A DNA stretch of 64,000 nucleotides. It comes from Herbidospora yilanensis (GTDB lineage: Bacteria; Actinomycetota; Actinomycetes; Streptosporangiales; Streptosporangiaceae). The number at the start of each line of letters is the position of its first letter. The stretch's first letter is position 1. Shown here one piece after another: positions 27,451-36,132 of this stretch. The stretch covers positions 64,964 to 128,963 of the forward strand of contig NZ_BBXE01000029.1 in the NCBI RefSeq assembly GCF_001570565.1, given 5' to 3'. The notes below the pieces were generated by a model that worked only from the letters and a program-made list of their open reading frames with translations, did not search any database and was not told the DNA's origin. Both the position numbers and the translations under genes were made by a program.

Positions 27451-27464
27451 CGAAAGCGTTTTCG
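27451..27464. promoter_or_regulatory. LacI-type palindrome upstream of the metalloprotease
   Basis: CGAAAGCGTTTTCG is a near-perfect dyad with a central CG, the usual form of LacI-family operators. It lies about 72 bases upstream of the metalloprotease start, within the 27380-27544 gap, which otherwise contains no gene I can support. Confidence 0.4.
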
Positions 27465-27544
27465 GGATTTTTGGGCCTGGGGAGGTGGCGCCGCTCCACC
27501 ACGGGCTGACCTGATCGAGCCTCACGTGCACTTCTGCCTGCCGG

Positions 27545-28417
27545 CTACCGGCCCCTCGCATGGGCCCGCAACTGTTCGGCCAGCCGCTCGAGTTCGGCGC
27601 TCTCGGCGGGTGAGGTGTTGCTGAGGCCGCTGTGTACGGCCGTCGGGCTCCGCAGGAAGCGCCGCAACACCGCCACGAGCAGCCCTTCCGGCAGCGTCCG
27701 CAACGCCTCCAAGCCGCGTGGCACCGGTGGCGCCGGCAGGGCCGCCAGGTTCCGCCGCATGAGGTGGAGCATGCCGCGGACCGCGTCCTTGTCGCCGGCC
27801 AGTGCGGCCGGGCCGCCCGCCGCCCGCACGGTCTGCCCGAGTGGGACGGCGAAGGCGGCGTGCGTTCTGAGCCGGGCGTCCATCCCCGGCGTGGCCCTGG
27901 CCTTGATTCCGGCCGCGCGGAACGTTCTCACGATCCGTTCCAGCCGGGGGGTGGTGCGGCCGTCGGGTTCGCCGATCGGCATCGCGACCCGGCGGGTGAT
28001 GGTGTTGGCCGCGCGGTAGCGGATCACGTCGCCGTCCATGGTGCCGCCGGCGGTGGGGGAGCCGAGCAGGACCCGCTCGTGGCCGATCACCGCGCCCAGC
28101 GGTTGCGCCCCGGCCGCCCAGTTGTGCAGGAACAGCACGTCACCGTCGAGGCCGGCGAGTGAGGCCAGCACCGAGTCGACCTGATGGGCGCGGACCAGCA
28201 CGGTGATCAGCTCGTATCCGTCGGCCGGGTGGTCGACCACCGGCACCGGTATCCGCCTGACGGCCGGGCTGCCGGCTTCGGCGAGCTGCACGCCGTGGCG
28301 GCGCAGGGAGGCCAGGCGCTCGCCCCGGGCCAGGAGCGAGACGTCGTGCCCGGCCTCCCGCAGGCGGACGGCGAACTGGCTGCCGACGACCCCGGCGCCG
28401 TATACGAGAATCTTCAT
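27545..28417 (-). CDS. Ketopantoate reductase-like (PanE/ApbA family) oxidoreductase
   Basis: A 290-residue protein. MKILVYGAGVVGSQFAVRL is the N-terminal Rossmann motif, LLARGERLASLRRHGVQL binds NADP, and VLFLHNWAAGAQPL matches the family's NxG-type active-site region. A helical C-terminal domain follows. True PanE enzymes reduce ketopantoate for CoA synthesis. The TetR partner and absence of pantothenate genes suggest a different 2-oxo substrate (inference). The ATG overlaps the TetR stop (ATGA), so the two form an operon. Confidence 0.82.
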   Translation of the reverse strand: MKILVYGAGVVGSQFAVRLREAGHDVSLLARGERLASLRRHGVQLAEAGSPAVRRIPVPVVDHPADGYELITVLVRAHQVDSVLASLAGLDGDVLFLHNWAAGAQPLGAVIGHERVLLGSPTAGGTMDGDVIRYRAANTITRRVAMPIGEPDGRTTPRLERIVRTFRAAGIKARATPGMDARLRTHAAFAVPLGQTVRAAGGPAALAGDKDAVRGMLHLMRRNLAALPAPPVPRGLEALRTLPEGLLVAVLRRFLRSPTAVHSGLSNTSPAESAELERLAEQLRAHARGR

Positions 28418-29034
28418 GACGGTGCGAATCCCTTCTCGTCACGGGGATGGGCGAAGGTGAGCGCCGGCCGGATGATCGTCCGGAACAGCTCCTGCCGAGA
28501 CGCCGCGGTCTCCTCCCGGCCGCTGATCAGGGGAGAGAAGGCGAGGTCGGCGAGGATCAGGTGGGCCAGCCGCCGGAACAGCGGCGCGTCGCGCACGATC
28601 TCGCCGCGGTCGGCCGCGGCTTCGAAAATCGCGGCCAGCGCGGTCACGATCGGCGCGATGATCTCCTTGCGCAGCGCGGCGCCGAAGCCGGGGTCGGCCG
28701 CTGCCGCGTGCAGCAGCATGAGTCCCATGCGCAGGTCGCGGGTGGGCATGCCGTCGATACGGGCCATCTGGGCGAACACCTCGTCGAGCGAGGCCGCCCC
28801 GGCGTAGTCGGGCAGGGCCGGACGGTGCTGGGTGAGGGCGGCCATGACCAGGTCGGCCTTGCTGCCTCCCCAGTGGCGGTACAGGGTCGCCTTGCTCGTT
28901 CGGGCCCGGACCGCCACGGCGTCGAAGGTGAGCCGTTCGTAGCCGACGTCCAGCAGCAACGCGCGGACGGTCTCGAACAATTCGGCCAGGCGTTCGGGCT
29001 TCATGCGAGAACGGGGCGGGGGTTCCATCGACAT
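28414..29034 (-). CDS. TetR/AcrR-family regulator
   Basis: About 206 residues. The N-terminal helix-turn-helix reads LLLDVGYERLTFDAVAVRAR followed by TSKATLYRHWGGSKADLVMA. The C-terminal helical domain starts near HRPALPDY. I place the start at the ATG at 29034; a second ATG at 29028 is possible and no strong ribosome site decides. A 27-bp palindrome lies six bases upstream, so autoregulation of this gene and the coupled ketopantoate reductase-like gene is likely. Confidence 0.88.
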   Translation of the reverse strand: MSMEPPPRSRMKPERLAELFETVRALLLDVGYERLTFDAVAVRARTSKATLYRHWGGSKADLVMAALTQHRPALPDYAGAASLDEVFAQMARIDGMPTRDLRMGLMLLHAAAADPGFGAALRKEIIAPIVTALAAIFEAAADRGEIVRDAPLFRRLAHLILADLAFSPLISGREETAASRQELFRTIIRPALTFAHPRDEKGFAPS

Positions 29035-29039
29035 ACCGG

Positions 29040-29066
29040 AACTGTACGATACCGTTTCGTACAGTT
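29040..29066. promoter_or_regulatory. TetR operator palindrome
   Basis: AACTGTACGA and TCGTACAGTT form perfect 10-bp inverted arms around a seven-base spacer, directly upstream of the TetR gene. Size and symmetry fit a TetR-family operator. Confidence 0.75.
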
Positions 29067-29076
29067 CAAACACGGA

Positions 29077-29108
29077 GCCGGGGGAAGACCGGCCGGTCTT
29101 CCCCCGGC
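29077..29108 (-). terminator. Terminator of the aldehyde dehydrogenase operon
   Basis: A perfect 32-bp palindrome (stem of 13 or more pairs, GCCGGGGGAAGAC with its complement) starts six bases beyond the stop of the leftward aldehyde dehydrogenase. Confidence 0.75.
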
Positions 29109-29113
29109 CAGGG

Positions 29114-30496
29114 TCAGTACGGGTAGTGGACGGGCAGATCCGTCGTGGTCAGCCAGCGGCGTGTGGTGAACTCCTCCAAGTTGTCGTCGCCGCCCGACCG
29201 CCCGCCGAGCCCCGACTGCCCGATCCCGCCGAACGGGACGCCGGCCTCGTCCTGCGGGGTGGCGTCGTTGACGTGGACCATGCCGCCGCGCAACCGGCGG
29301 GCCACCGAAAGCCCGCGCCGCAGGTCGGCCGTCACGACCGCGTTGACCAGGCCGTATTCGGTGTCGTTGACGACCCGGATCGCCTCCTCCTCGTCGGCCA
29401 CGACGAGCACGGGCGCGACCGGGGCGAAGATCTCCTCCCGCCACAACCGCATGCCCGTGCCGACCGAGGCGACCACGGCGGGGCGGAAGAACGGCGGGTC
29501 GCCCGGCCCTCCGGTGAGCACCGACGCTCCTGCCGCGACGGCCTCCGACAACATCCGCGCCGCCCGGGTGAACTGGCGTTCGTTGATCATCGGGCCGAGG
29601 CCGACCGCCTCGGTGAACGGGTCGCCGACGGTGATGGCCGCCGCCCGCCGCGTCAGTTCGGCGACGTAGGCTTCGGCGATGCCGGCCTGGACGATGTGGC
29701 GGCCGGCCGTGATGCAGGTCTGGCCCTGGTAGTGGAAGCTCGACCAGGTGCCGATCATCGCGGCCTGTTCCAGGTCGGCGTCGTCGAGCACGACCAGGGC
29801 GTTGTTGCCGCCCAGTTCGAGCGACACCTTCTTCAGCAGGCCGCCCGCCTGGGCGGCGATGGCACGGCCGACCGTGGTGGAGCCGGTGAAGTGCACCATG
29901 GCGGTGCCGGGGTGGGTGACGAGGCGTTCGCCCACCTCGGGGCCGCCCTGCACGATCTGGAGCACGCCCCCGTCGAACAGGTCGGCGAACAGGTCGGCGA
30001 ACAGGGAGCCGCCGCTCAGCGGCGTCTCCGGGGACGGCTTCAGCACGACCGTGTTGCCCAGGGCGAGCGCGGGCGCGACCACCCGCATGCCGAGAACCAG
30101 CGGGAAGTTCCACGGCGTGATCGCGGCGACGACGCCGAGGGGGAGGCGTTCGGCCAGGCTGAAGCGGCCCGTGTGGCTGGAGGGCAGCACCTCGCCGACG
30201 GGCCGGCCGGCCAGGGCGGCGGCGGCGTGCAGTTCGCCGGCCGCGGCGCCGATCTCGTAGTCGGCCTTGCCGGGGATGCAGCCCGTCTCGCGCACGATCA
30301 GGTCGCGTACCCGCGCCGCCCCGGCCTCCAGCCGGGCGGCGGCCGTGCGCAGCGCGGCGGCGCGTTCGGTGTAGGGGAGCGCGGCCCAGGCGGGCTGGGC
30401 GGCGGCGGCCCGGCCGACGGCGGCGTCGACGCCGGCGAGCGTCGACTCCGTCACCGAGCCGAGCGTTTCGCCGGTCGATTTGTCCCTTGATTTCAT
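29114..30496 (-). CDS. Aldehyde dehydrogenase (benzaldehyde / vanillin dehydrogenase-like)
   Basis: A 460-residue ALDH. FTGSTTVGRAIAAQAG is the cofactor loop, KKVSLELGGNNALVVLDDAD has the Glu, and FHYQGQTCITAGRHIV the catalytic Cys. LELGGNN and the overall layout resemble the aromatic-aldehyde branch. GAGGAG precedes the ATG, and the start overlaps the kinase stop. In the operon with a copper amine oxidase, its likely job is to oxidise the aldehyde that the amine oxidase produces. A 15-base tandem duplication encodes LFADLFADLF at about 29973-30003. Confidence 0.9.
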   Translation of the reverse strand: MKSRDKSTGETLGSVTESTLAGVDAAVGRAAAAQPAWAALPYTERAAALRTAAARLEAGAARVRDLIVRETGCIPGKADYEIGAAAGELHAAAALAGRPVGEVLPSSHTGRFSLAERLPLGVVAAITPWNFPLVLGMRVVAPALALGNTVVLKPSPETPLSGGSLFADLFADLFDGGVLQIVQGGPEVGERLVTHPGTAMVHFTGSTTVGRAIAAQAGGLLKKVSLELGGNNALVVLDDADLEQAAMIGTWSSFHYQGQTCITAGRHIVQAGIAEAYVAELTRRAAAITVGDPFTEAVGLGPMINERQFTRAARMLSEAVAAGASVLTGGPGDPPFFRPAVVASVGTGMRLWREEIFAPVAPVLVVADEEEAIRVVNDTEYGLVNAVVTADLRRGLSVARRLRGGMVHVNDATPQDEAGVPFGGIGQSGLGGRSGGDDNLEEFTTRRWLTTTDLPVHYPY

Positions 30497-31395
30497 GTCC
30501 GCTCCTCAGGTTGGAGACGCCGGGCGAGCGCGACCGCGCCGGTGACAGGGGGGTGGTGCAGCAGATGGACGGTCAGCGCGGGATGGTCCCGGGCGACCGC
30601 GTCGCGGAAGGCGGAGAAGAGGTCGGGCTGGCCGGTCATGACCCCGCCCGCCGCGACCACGTCGGTGCCGCCCGCGCCCCGGGCGGCCAGCACGCCGACC
30701 AGGTGGGCGAGGCTTTCCGCGCCCGCCCGGATGACGGCGCGGGCGTCGGCCGAGCCGCGCGCGGCGGCGGCGAAGACGGCCGGGGCCTTCGGCGCCCAGT
30801 GCTCGGCCGTCGGGACGTCGTTGACGCTGCGGGCCAGCCCGACCGCGTCGGGCACCCCGAACGCCTCGATCAGCAGCGACAGCAGCACGTCGCCGCCGTC
30901 GCCGGTGTCGTTCCTGGTCAGCGCGGCCCGCACGGCCTCCCTGACCAGGGCGGGCGCGCTGCCCTCATCGCCGATGACCCAGCCCCAGCCGCCGGCGAAC
31001 ATCAGCCCGCCGCCGGGGCGCACCGCCACGGCGATCGAGCCGGTGCCGGAGATGACGCCGATGCCCGAGGTCAGCCCGGCCGCCGGGACCAGCAGCGCGG
31101 CGTCGTTGGTGACCTCGGCCGGGACCCCGGCCGCCGACGACAACGCGCGGGACAGTTCGGCGCAGTGGTGCTCGTCGTCGCAGCCCTGCGCGCCCACGGC
31201 GATCGCGCCGAGCGTGACCTCCGCCGGTCGGTGCCGGTCGACCAGGTCGGCGATCCACCGGGCCGCCTCGCCGACGGGCGTGGCCGACCACGTGCCGGTG
31301 GGGTCGACCACGTCGGCCAGCACCCGGCCGTCGGGGGTCTCGAACCGCAGGTGGGTCTTGGTGCCGCCGATGTCCAGCCCGGCCAGGACCGTCAC
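30493..31395 (-). CDS. BadF/BadG-type sugar kinase (N-acetylglucosamine kinase-like)
   Basis: A 300-residue ASKHA-fold kinase. LAGLDIGGTKTHLRFE is phosphate-1, EVTNDAALLVPAAG the middle Asp region, IGVISGTGSIAVAV phosphate-2, and DVVAAGGVMTG the adenosine loop. It matches the BcrAD/BadFG family members that phosphorylate GlcNAc and related sugars. The GTG start overlaps the SIS-domain gene stop, and its stop overlaps the aldehyde dehydrogenase start. It probably phosphorylates the sugar imported by the ABC transporter encoded at 35299-38371. Confidence 0.87.
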   Translation of the reverse strand: MTVLAGLDIGGTKTHLRFETPDGRVLADVVDPTGTWSATPVGEAARWIADLVDRHRPAEVTLGAIAVGAQGCDDEHHCAELSRALSSAAGVPAEVTNDAALLVPAAGLTSGIGVISGTGSIAVAVRPGGGLMFAGGWGWVIGDEGSAPALVREAVRAALTRNDTGDGGDVLLSLLIEAFGVPDAVGLARSVNDVPTAEHWAPKAPAVFAAAARGSADARAVIRAGAESLAHLVGVLAARGAGGTDVVAAGGVMTGQPDLFSAFRDAVARDHPALTVHLLHHPPVTGAVALARRLQPEERT

Positions 31396-32414
31396 AGCGC
31401 GGCTCCGACCTTGGTGTCGGTGTTGTCGAACACGAACTCCTCGATGTCGACGCCGGCGTCCTCGGCCGTCCGGGCGACGAGCGCCTGGAGCACGAACGCC
31501 TCCAGCACCGCCCGCTGGTTCGGCGACACCGACGGCAGGCGGACCACCTGCAACGAGGGTCCGGGCTCGACGTCGGCGGAGGTCACCAGGATCACCGGGT
31601 GGTTCGCGGCGGCCAGCGTGCGGGCCAGGCTCAGCTCGCGGTCGTCGCCGAACAGCACGTGCACGGTGTCGCCCGCCGACTCCATCGCGCCGTGCAGGTA
31701 CTGGCGGGTGCTCATCGCCGCGGCGGGCAGCCGGACGGTCTCGCGGAACAGCAGCGCCCCGGCCTCGGCCGAACCGGCCGACGGCCCGCCGCCCACGAAG
31801 TCGCCGGCCCGCGCGGCGGCGAACGGCGCGGCCAGCGCCCCGGCGCGCTCGGCCAGGCCGCTCTCCAGGGCGGCGAGGTGGCCGGGCAACCGCGTCCAGG
31901 CCGGGTCGACGGCGCCGCCGTCCCACGCTTCGGCGATCATCCCGAGGGCCACGACGGTCGCGGTGTAGCCGATCGTGGAGGCGTAGCTGTCGGGGATGCC
32001 GCCCAGCGACAGCGCGTGGCTCGCCAGGTCGGCGATCGGCGAGGGGGCGGCGTTGGTGACCGCGTACCGCAGGCCGGGGTCGACGGTGCCGAGCACGGCC
32101 AGCGTCTCGCTGCTGCGCCCGCTCTGCGACACCGCGACCAGAGGGTGGCCGCTGCGCGGGAACGGCAGCGGGTGGTCGCCCGCGCTCAGCCGCCAGGAGT
32201 GCACGCCCCGGCTGCGCAGCGTCCAGACCGGCGCGCAGGCCGCGGCGTGGCTGGCCCCGATGGCGACGAAGATCGGGCCGTCTCCCCGGAACCAGCCCTC
32301 GGCCTGCCGGACCGTGACGTCCCTGCTCAGCCGCTCGATCGCGGTCCGCAGCGCGGCGACCTGACCGGCCCGCGCGGACGCGAAGGAGATGTGGCCTTCT
32401 TTCGGCGTTGACAT
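31392..32414 (-). CDS. SIS-domain protein (sugar-phosphate isomerase / deglycase-like)
   Basis: A 340-residue protein with two SIS modules and no glutaminase domain. The first module has GDGPIFVAIGASHAAACAPV and PLVAVSQSGRSSETLAVL, the phosphosugar-binding Ser/Thr motif. The second has GDFVGGGPSAGSAEAGALLF and HPVILVTSADVE. The size fits AgaS, FrlB or GlmS-C relatives, which deaminate amino sugar phosphates or split fructosamine phosphates into an amine and glucose-6-phosphate. GGGGAAAG precedes the ATG. With a kinase next door and an amine oxidase before it, release of an amine from a phosphorylated sugar conjugate is plausible (inference). Confidence 0.85.
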   Translation of the reverse strand: MSTPKEGHISFASARAGQVAALRTAIERLSRDVTVRQAEGWFRGDGPIFVAIGASHAAACAPVWTLRSRGVHSWRLSAGDHPLPFPRSGHPLVAVSQSGRSSETLAVLGTVDPGLRYAVTNAAPSPIADLASHALSLGGIPDSYASTIGYTATVVALGMIAEAWDGGAVDPAWTRLPGHLAALESGLAERAGALAAPFAAARAGDFVGGGPSAGSAEAGALLFRETVRLPAAAMSTRQYLHGAMESAGDTVHVLFGDDRELSLARTLAAANHPVILVTSADVEPGPSLQVVRLPSVSPNQRAVLEAFVLQALVARTAEDAGVDIEEFVFDNTDTKVGAAL

Positions 32415-32436
32415 GCTTTCCCCAGATATCGATGAG

Positions 32437-34314
32437 TCACGAATGGCAGTGCGTGGCGCCGCCGGACGCCGGGATGTCCAGCGTCGGGTTGCGGCCGAAG
32501 AAGCCGGACGGCTTGAGCGTGAAGCCGGTGGTGTCCACCGGCATGACCGGCCAGTCCTCCGGGCGCGGGAAGTGCGTCATGCCGAAGGTGTGCCAGAGCA
32601 CGATCGGCGCGCCGTCGATGTCGCGGTCGGCGGCGACCCAGGCGGGCATGCCCGCCCCGCCGGGATGCTGGTTGACCAGGTCACCGGCCGGATAGAGCTC
32701 GGCGGGGTCGTAGGCGGTGACCCACAGGTGGCCCGAGGCGAACACGGCCCGGCCGTACAGGTCCGACTCGGGGTCGGCCAGCAGGACCGGCATGCCTTCG
32801 GGGTGCAGGACGTAGGCGACGTCCCGGCCCAGGCGGTTCTGGACCTCGGGGTTGCCCACGCGCCAGACCCGGCCGCGCCGGCCGTCGGCCAGGCGGGGGG
32901 CGTCGCTCTCCCTGCGCAGGCGGGTGACCTGCTGGGTGATGCCGGTGCCGGTCGGGTTCTGCGGGCCGCGCGGCACGGCGACGGCGTCGATCTCCTCGAC
33001 GTAGTTGGCGGCGCCGTCGACGGCCATCTCCAGGCGGGCGCTGAACAGGTGCTGGTGGTGCGGGGCGCCCAGGCCGGGGGCGACCTCGGTGGCGTAGGCG
33101 TAGTCGCCGCCGGGGTTCGGGTGGCCCGAGGTGAACACGACGCCGGTGGCCTTGACCTCCAGCTCGATCGTGCCGTCGAGGTAGAGGTACCAGTAGAAGC
33201 CGTAGTCGTAGTTGCCGACGGTGACGAAGAAGGAGATCACCAGGCGGCGGTTGCGGCGCACCTCGCTCGAATTGGTGAAGTGGCTGGTGTGCTTCCACAA
33301 CACCCCGGCGTCCTCCTCGTGGACGCAGATCGCCTGGGGGATCACGCGCGGGTGGCCGGCGTTGTCGGCGACCACGGCGTCCAGATAGGTGATCTCGCCG
33401 AGGCAGTCGCAGCCGAGCCTGAGGGAGTTGGCGAAGTTGCCGAGCAGGTATTCGCCGCCGTCGAAGAAGGTCTGGAACCAGCGCTGGGGGCTGGGGTCGG
33501 CGTACGGGACGACCATCTCGGCGATCGAGGCGCGGTCGACGACCTTCCGGTCGTTGATCGAGATGTCGCGCAGCACCAGGCCCTCGCGGGAGTCGAAGCA
33601 GACCTGGACCTTCCAGCCGAGCCAGTCGAGGACGTGGTCGTCGTCGACGGTGAAGCTGGGGCCGTGCGGCTGGGTGATCTCGATCGGCTTCAGGCCCTCC
33701 CGGAGCGGCCCGTTGAAGTCGGCGAGGTGGAAGTTGCCGTCTTCCTGCGGGACGTCCAGGACGGCGTCGTCGAGCACCTCGACGACCGTCTTCTCGATGA
33801 CGTCGACGTAGGCGACGACGCCGTCGACCGGGTGGGCCCAGGGCAGGTCGTGCTCGTCCTTCTGCAGGAAGGTCAGGGTGCGCTGGAGGCGGCGGCCCTT
33901 CTCTCCGGGGTTCATCGCCCGGCCCGCCGACAGCGGCTGGACGCGCAGCTTCGACAGGTCGGTCAGGCCGCGCCGGCGCATGGCCGCGAGCCAGCGTTCG
34001 TCGGCGTGCACGATCGCCTCGACCATCGCGAACTCCAGCATGACGACCGGCACCTGGCCGTCGACGGCCGGGTCGAGCTCGGTCACCGAGACCAGGGCGC
34101 CGTCGCCGGGGCGGACCACCACGTCGTGGGATCGGCCGTCGGCCATGTCGACGAGCATCGCCCGCAGTTCGCGCGGCCCCGCCGGGGTGCGCTTGTCCCG
34201 CTCCTTCAGGCCCAGGTACGACACGTGCGTCGTCTCGTTCAGCAGGCCCTCGCGGACGAGGATCTCGCGCGCCGCCGATATCTCCTCGGCGCGGAGTGTG
34301 CTGTGTTCCCTCAC
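32437..34314 (-). CDS. Copper-containing primary amine oxidase
   Basis: A 625-residue quinoprotein amine oxidase. VTVGNYDYGFYWYL holds the N-Y-D-Y motif whose first Tyr becomes topaquinone. APHHQHLFSARLEM gives the H-x-H copper pair, and GMTHFPRPEDWPVMP is the C-terminal copper-His and family signature. There is no signal peptide, so it is cytoplasmic like phenylethylamine oxidases of Arthrobacter. I chose the GTG at 34314 because GAGGAG lies just upstream; an ATG at 34329 is in frame. It converts R-CH2-NH2 to the aldehyde, ammonia and peroxide. An aldehyde dehydrogenase is in the same operon. Confidence 0.93.
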   Translation of the reverse strand: MREHSTLRAEEISAAREILVREGLLNETTHVSYLGLKERDKRTPAGPRELRAMLVDMADGRSHDVVVRPGDGALVSVTELDPAVDGQVPVVMLEFAMVEAIVHADERWLAAMRRRGLTDLSKLRVQPLSAGRAMNPGEKGRRLQRTLTFLQKDEHDLPWAHPVDGVVAYVDVIEKTVVEVLDDAVLDVPQEDGNFHLADFNGPLREGLKPIEITQPHGPSFTVDDDHVLDWLGWKVQVCFDSREGLVLRDISINDRKVVDRASIAEMVVPYADPSPQRWFQTFFDGGEYLLGNFANSLRLGCDCLGEITYLDAVVADNAGHPRVIPQAICVHEEDAGVLWKHTSHFTNSSEVRRNRRLVISFFVTVGNYDYGFYWYLYLDGTIELEVKATGVVFTSGHPNPGGDYAYATEVAPGLGAPHHQHLFSARLEMAVDGAANYVEEIDAVAVPRGPQNPTGTGITQQVTRLRRESDAPRLADGRRGRVWRVGNPEVQNRLGRDVAYVLHPEGMPVLLADPESDLYGRAVFASGHLWVTAYDPAELYPAGDLVNQHPGGAGMPAWVAADRDIDGAPIVLWHTFGMTHFPRPEDWPVMPVDTTGFTLKPSGFFGRNPTLDIPASGGATHCHS

Positions 34315-34349
34315 GATGACTCCTCTCATGACCAGATTAGTACCAAAGT

Positions 34350-34358
34350 GTTTACCAC
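34350..34358 (-). promoter_or_regulatory. GTGGTAAAC word in the amine oxidase/GntR intergenic region
   Basis: GTGGTAAAC lies 35 bases upstream of the amine oxidase start, flanked by two more TGGTA words (34341-34345 and 34363-34367, minus strand). GGTAAAC recurs at 34473-34479, and GTGGTAAC plus GGTTTAC at 38468-38475 and 38491-38497. These may be GntR half-sites. The rest of 34315-34540 has no gene. Confidence 0.35.
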
Positions 34359-34504
34359 GCCATACCAATAGAGGCGCGGAGATACCGGATAGCGTGATTC
34401 GGGTGACCGTAACGGCCGGTGGATCTGCCTGTTCGTGCCGTTGACTACCGGATTGTCGGGATATCCGGCCGAGGTAAACCAGGACTCATCTGGTCTTCTG
34501 TGGT

Positions 34505-34534
34505 TTGCGTATCGGAGGGTGGTTCCGCGATAAT
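34505..34534 (+). promoter_or_regulatory. Candidate promoter for a leaderless GntR transcript
   Basis: TTGCGT (34505-34510) and GATAAT (34529-34534) are 18 bases apart, and the GTG start at 34541 falls where transcription would begin. No ribosome site precedes the GTG. This fits a leaderless mRNA. Confidence 0.45.
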
Positions 34535-34540
34535 GCGAGC

Positions 34541-35293
34541 GTGAACGCCCCGACGTCGACGTCGATCCACGCCGATCACCCCGAGCCGCTGTGGATCCAG
34601 GCGGTGAACCTCATCAAAGAGCAACTGGGCGCCGGCGTGCTCAAGCCGGGCGGCCGGCTGCCCCCCGAGCGCGAGTTGTGCGAGCGGCTCGGCATCAGCC
34701 GGGTCACCCTGCGCAAGGCACTGCGCACCCTGGTCGAGGAGGGCATCCTCAGCCCCTCCCACGGCCGCGGCTGGTACGTCGCGCCGAGCGCCGGAGCGCC
34801 CGCCCGCGAGTGGCCCAACAGCCTGGAGTCGTTCACCGAGACCGCCCGCCAGATGGGCCTGACGCCCAGCTCGACCGTGCTGCGCCACGAGGTGGTGCCG
34901 GCCAACCTCGACGAGGCCGAGCAGTTGTCCATCGCGCCGGGCACCCCGCTGTTCGTGCTGGAGCGGGTGCGTCTGCTCAACGGCGTGCCGACCGCGCTCG
35001 ACCTGACCCAGGTCCCGGCCGAGCTGGTGCCCGGCTTCGCCGAACTCGACTTCACCTCCGGCTCGCTCTACGAGCAGATCGCCTCCGTGGGCCTCCACCC
35101 GGCCCGCGCCAACGCCACGATCGAGGCCCGTGAGTCCGACGACCACCTCGCCGGCCACCTCCAGCTCGAGGTCGGCAAGCCGGTGCTGGTGATGCGCCAG
35201 CTCGTCTTCGGCGCGGGCGACACCCCGCTGTTCTCCTCGACGGTCTGCTACCGCGGCGACCGCTACCGGCTGCGCACCAGCTTCCAGCGCTGA
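34541..35293 (+). CDS. GntR-family (HutC/UTRA) transcriptional regulator
   Basis: About 250 residues. A GntR winged helix (LKPGGRLPPERELCERLGIS, RVTLRKALRTLVEEGILS) is joined to a UTRA effector domain (PLFVLERVRLLNGVPTALD, GKPVLVMRQLVF, RGDRYRLRTSF). UTRA domains usually sense a phosphorylated sugar. The gene lies between the amine oxidase operon and the ABC transporter operon and converges on the latter within six bases. It probably controls both, plus the Gfo/Idh/MocA gene, releasing DNA when a sugar phosphate from the kinase accumulates (inference). Confidence 0.9.
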   Translation: MNAPTSTSIHADHPEPLWIQAVNLIKEQLGAGVLKPGGRLPPERELCERLGISRVTLRKALRTLVEEGILSPSHGRGWYVAPSAGAPAREWPNSLESFTETARQMGLTPSSTVLRHEVVPANLDEAEQLSIAPGTPLFVLERVRLLNGVPTALDLTQVPAELVPGFAELDFTSGSLYEQIASVGLHPARANATIEARESDDHLAGHLQLEVGKPVLVMRQLVFGAGDTPLFSSTVCYRGDRYRLRTSFQR

Positions 35294-35298
35294 GGTCC

Positions 35299-36132
35299 TC
35301 ACTTGCCGATGCCCGCGCTCAGGCCCTGGATGAACTGCCGCGAGAAGACCACGAACAGCACGATCAGCGGCACCGCGCCCAGCGTGAGCGCGCCGAGCAG
35401 CGCCGGGTAGTCGTTGAGGAACTGCCCTGCGAACTGCTGCACGCCGAGCGTCACCGTCTGGTTCTCCTTGCTCGGCGCCAGGATGAGCGGGAACCACAGG
35501 TCGTTCCAGATCGGCAACATCGTCACCGACGCCACCGCCGCCAGGCCCGGCCGCACCATCGGCAACACGATCGACAGGGTGCGCAGCTCGCCCGCGCCGT
35601 CGATGCGCGCGGCCTCCTTCACCGCCGCCGGCACCGCCTTGAAATAGGTCATCAGCAGCGCGATCGCCAGCGGCAGGCTCATCGCCGTGTAGACCAGCAC
35701 CAGCGCCACCAGCGTGTCCATGAGCTGCCAGGAGATCATCGTCTTGATGATCGGCACGGTGCCCAGGCGGATCGGCAACATGATGCCCAGCACGAAGAAC
35801 CCGCCCACGAGCGGCGCGAACCGCACCTTGTACTCCGTGAGCGCGAAGGCCGCCAGCGTCGCCAGCACCAGTGTGGCCACCGTCGCGCCGACCGTGACGA
35901 TGAGGCTGTTGCCGTAGTTGACGACGAACTGCCCGCGGGCGAACACCCGCTCGTAGCCGCCGAGGCTGAAGGTCTCGGCGTTCGGCAGCGCGAACGGCTG
36001 GCCGAAGATGCCCGGCGTGGTCTTCAACGAGTTGACCACGATCACCAGGATGGGCGCGACCGCGAGCAGCGCGAAGAAGATCAGCAGCGCGTGCGTCACG
36101 AGCGATCCGGCCCGGTCTCGGTTGTTTCTCAA
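35299..36132 (-). CDS. Carbohydrate ABC transporter permease (MalG type)
   Basis: A 277-residue inner-membrane permease with six predicted segments (ALLIFFALLAVAPILVIVV first, AVPLIVLFVVFSRQFIQGL last). The EAA loop is EAARIDGAGELRTLSIVLP. The C-terminal SAGIGK is typical of MalG-like sugar permeases. The TTG start at 36132 overlaps the upstream permease stop, and AGGAG lies nine bases before it. No ATPase gene is nearby, so a shared MsiK-type ATPase elsewhere in the genome probably energises it (inference from actinobacterial sugar transporters). Confidence 0.9.
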   Translation of the reverse strand: MRNNRDRAGSLVTHALLIFFALLAVAPILVIVVNSLKTTPGIFGQPFALPNAETFSLGGYERVFARGQFVVNYGNSLIVTVGATVATLVLATLAAFALTEYKVRFAPLVGGFFVLGIMLPIRLGTVPIIKTMISWQLMDTLVALVLVYTAMSLPLAIALLMTYFKAVPAAVKEAARIDGAGELRTLSIVLPMVRPGLAAVASVTMLPIWNDLWFPLILAPSKENQTVTLGVQQFAGQFLNDYPALLGALTLGAVPLIVLFVVFSRQFIQGLSAGIGK

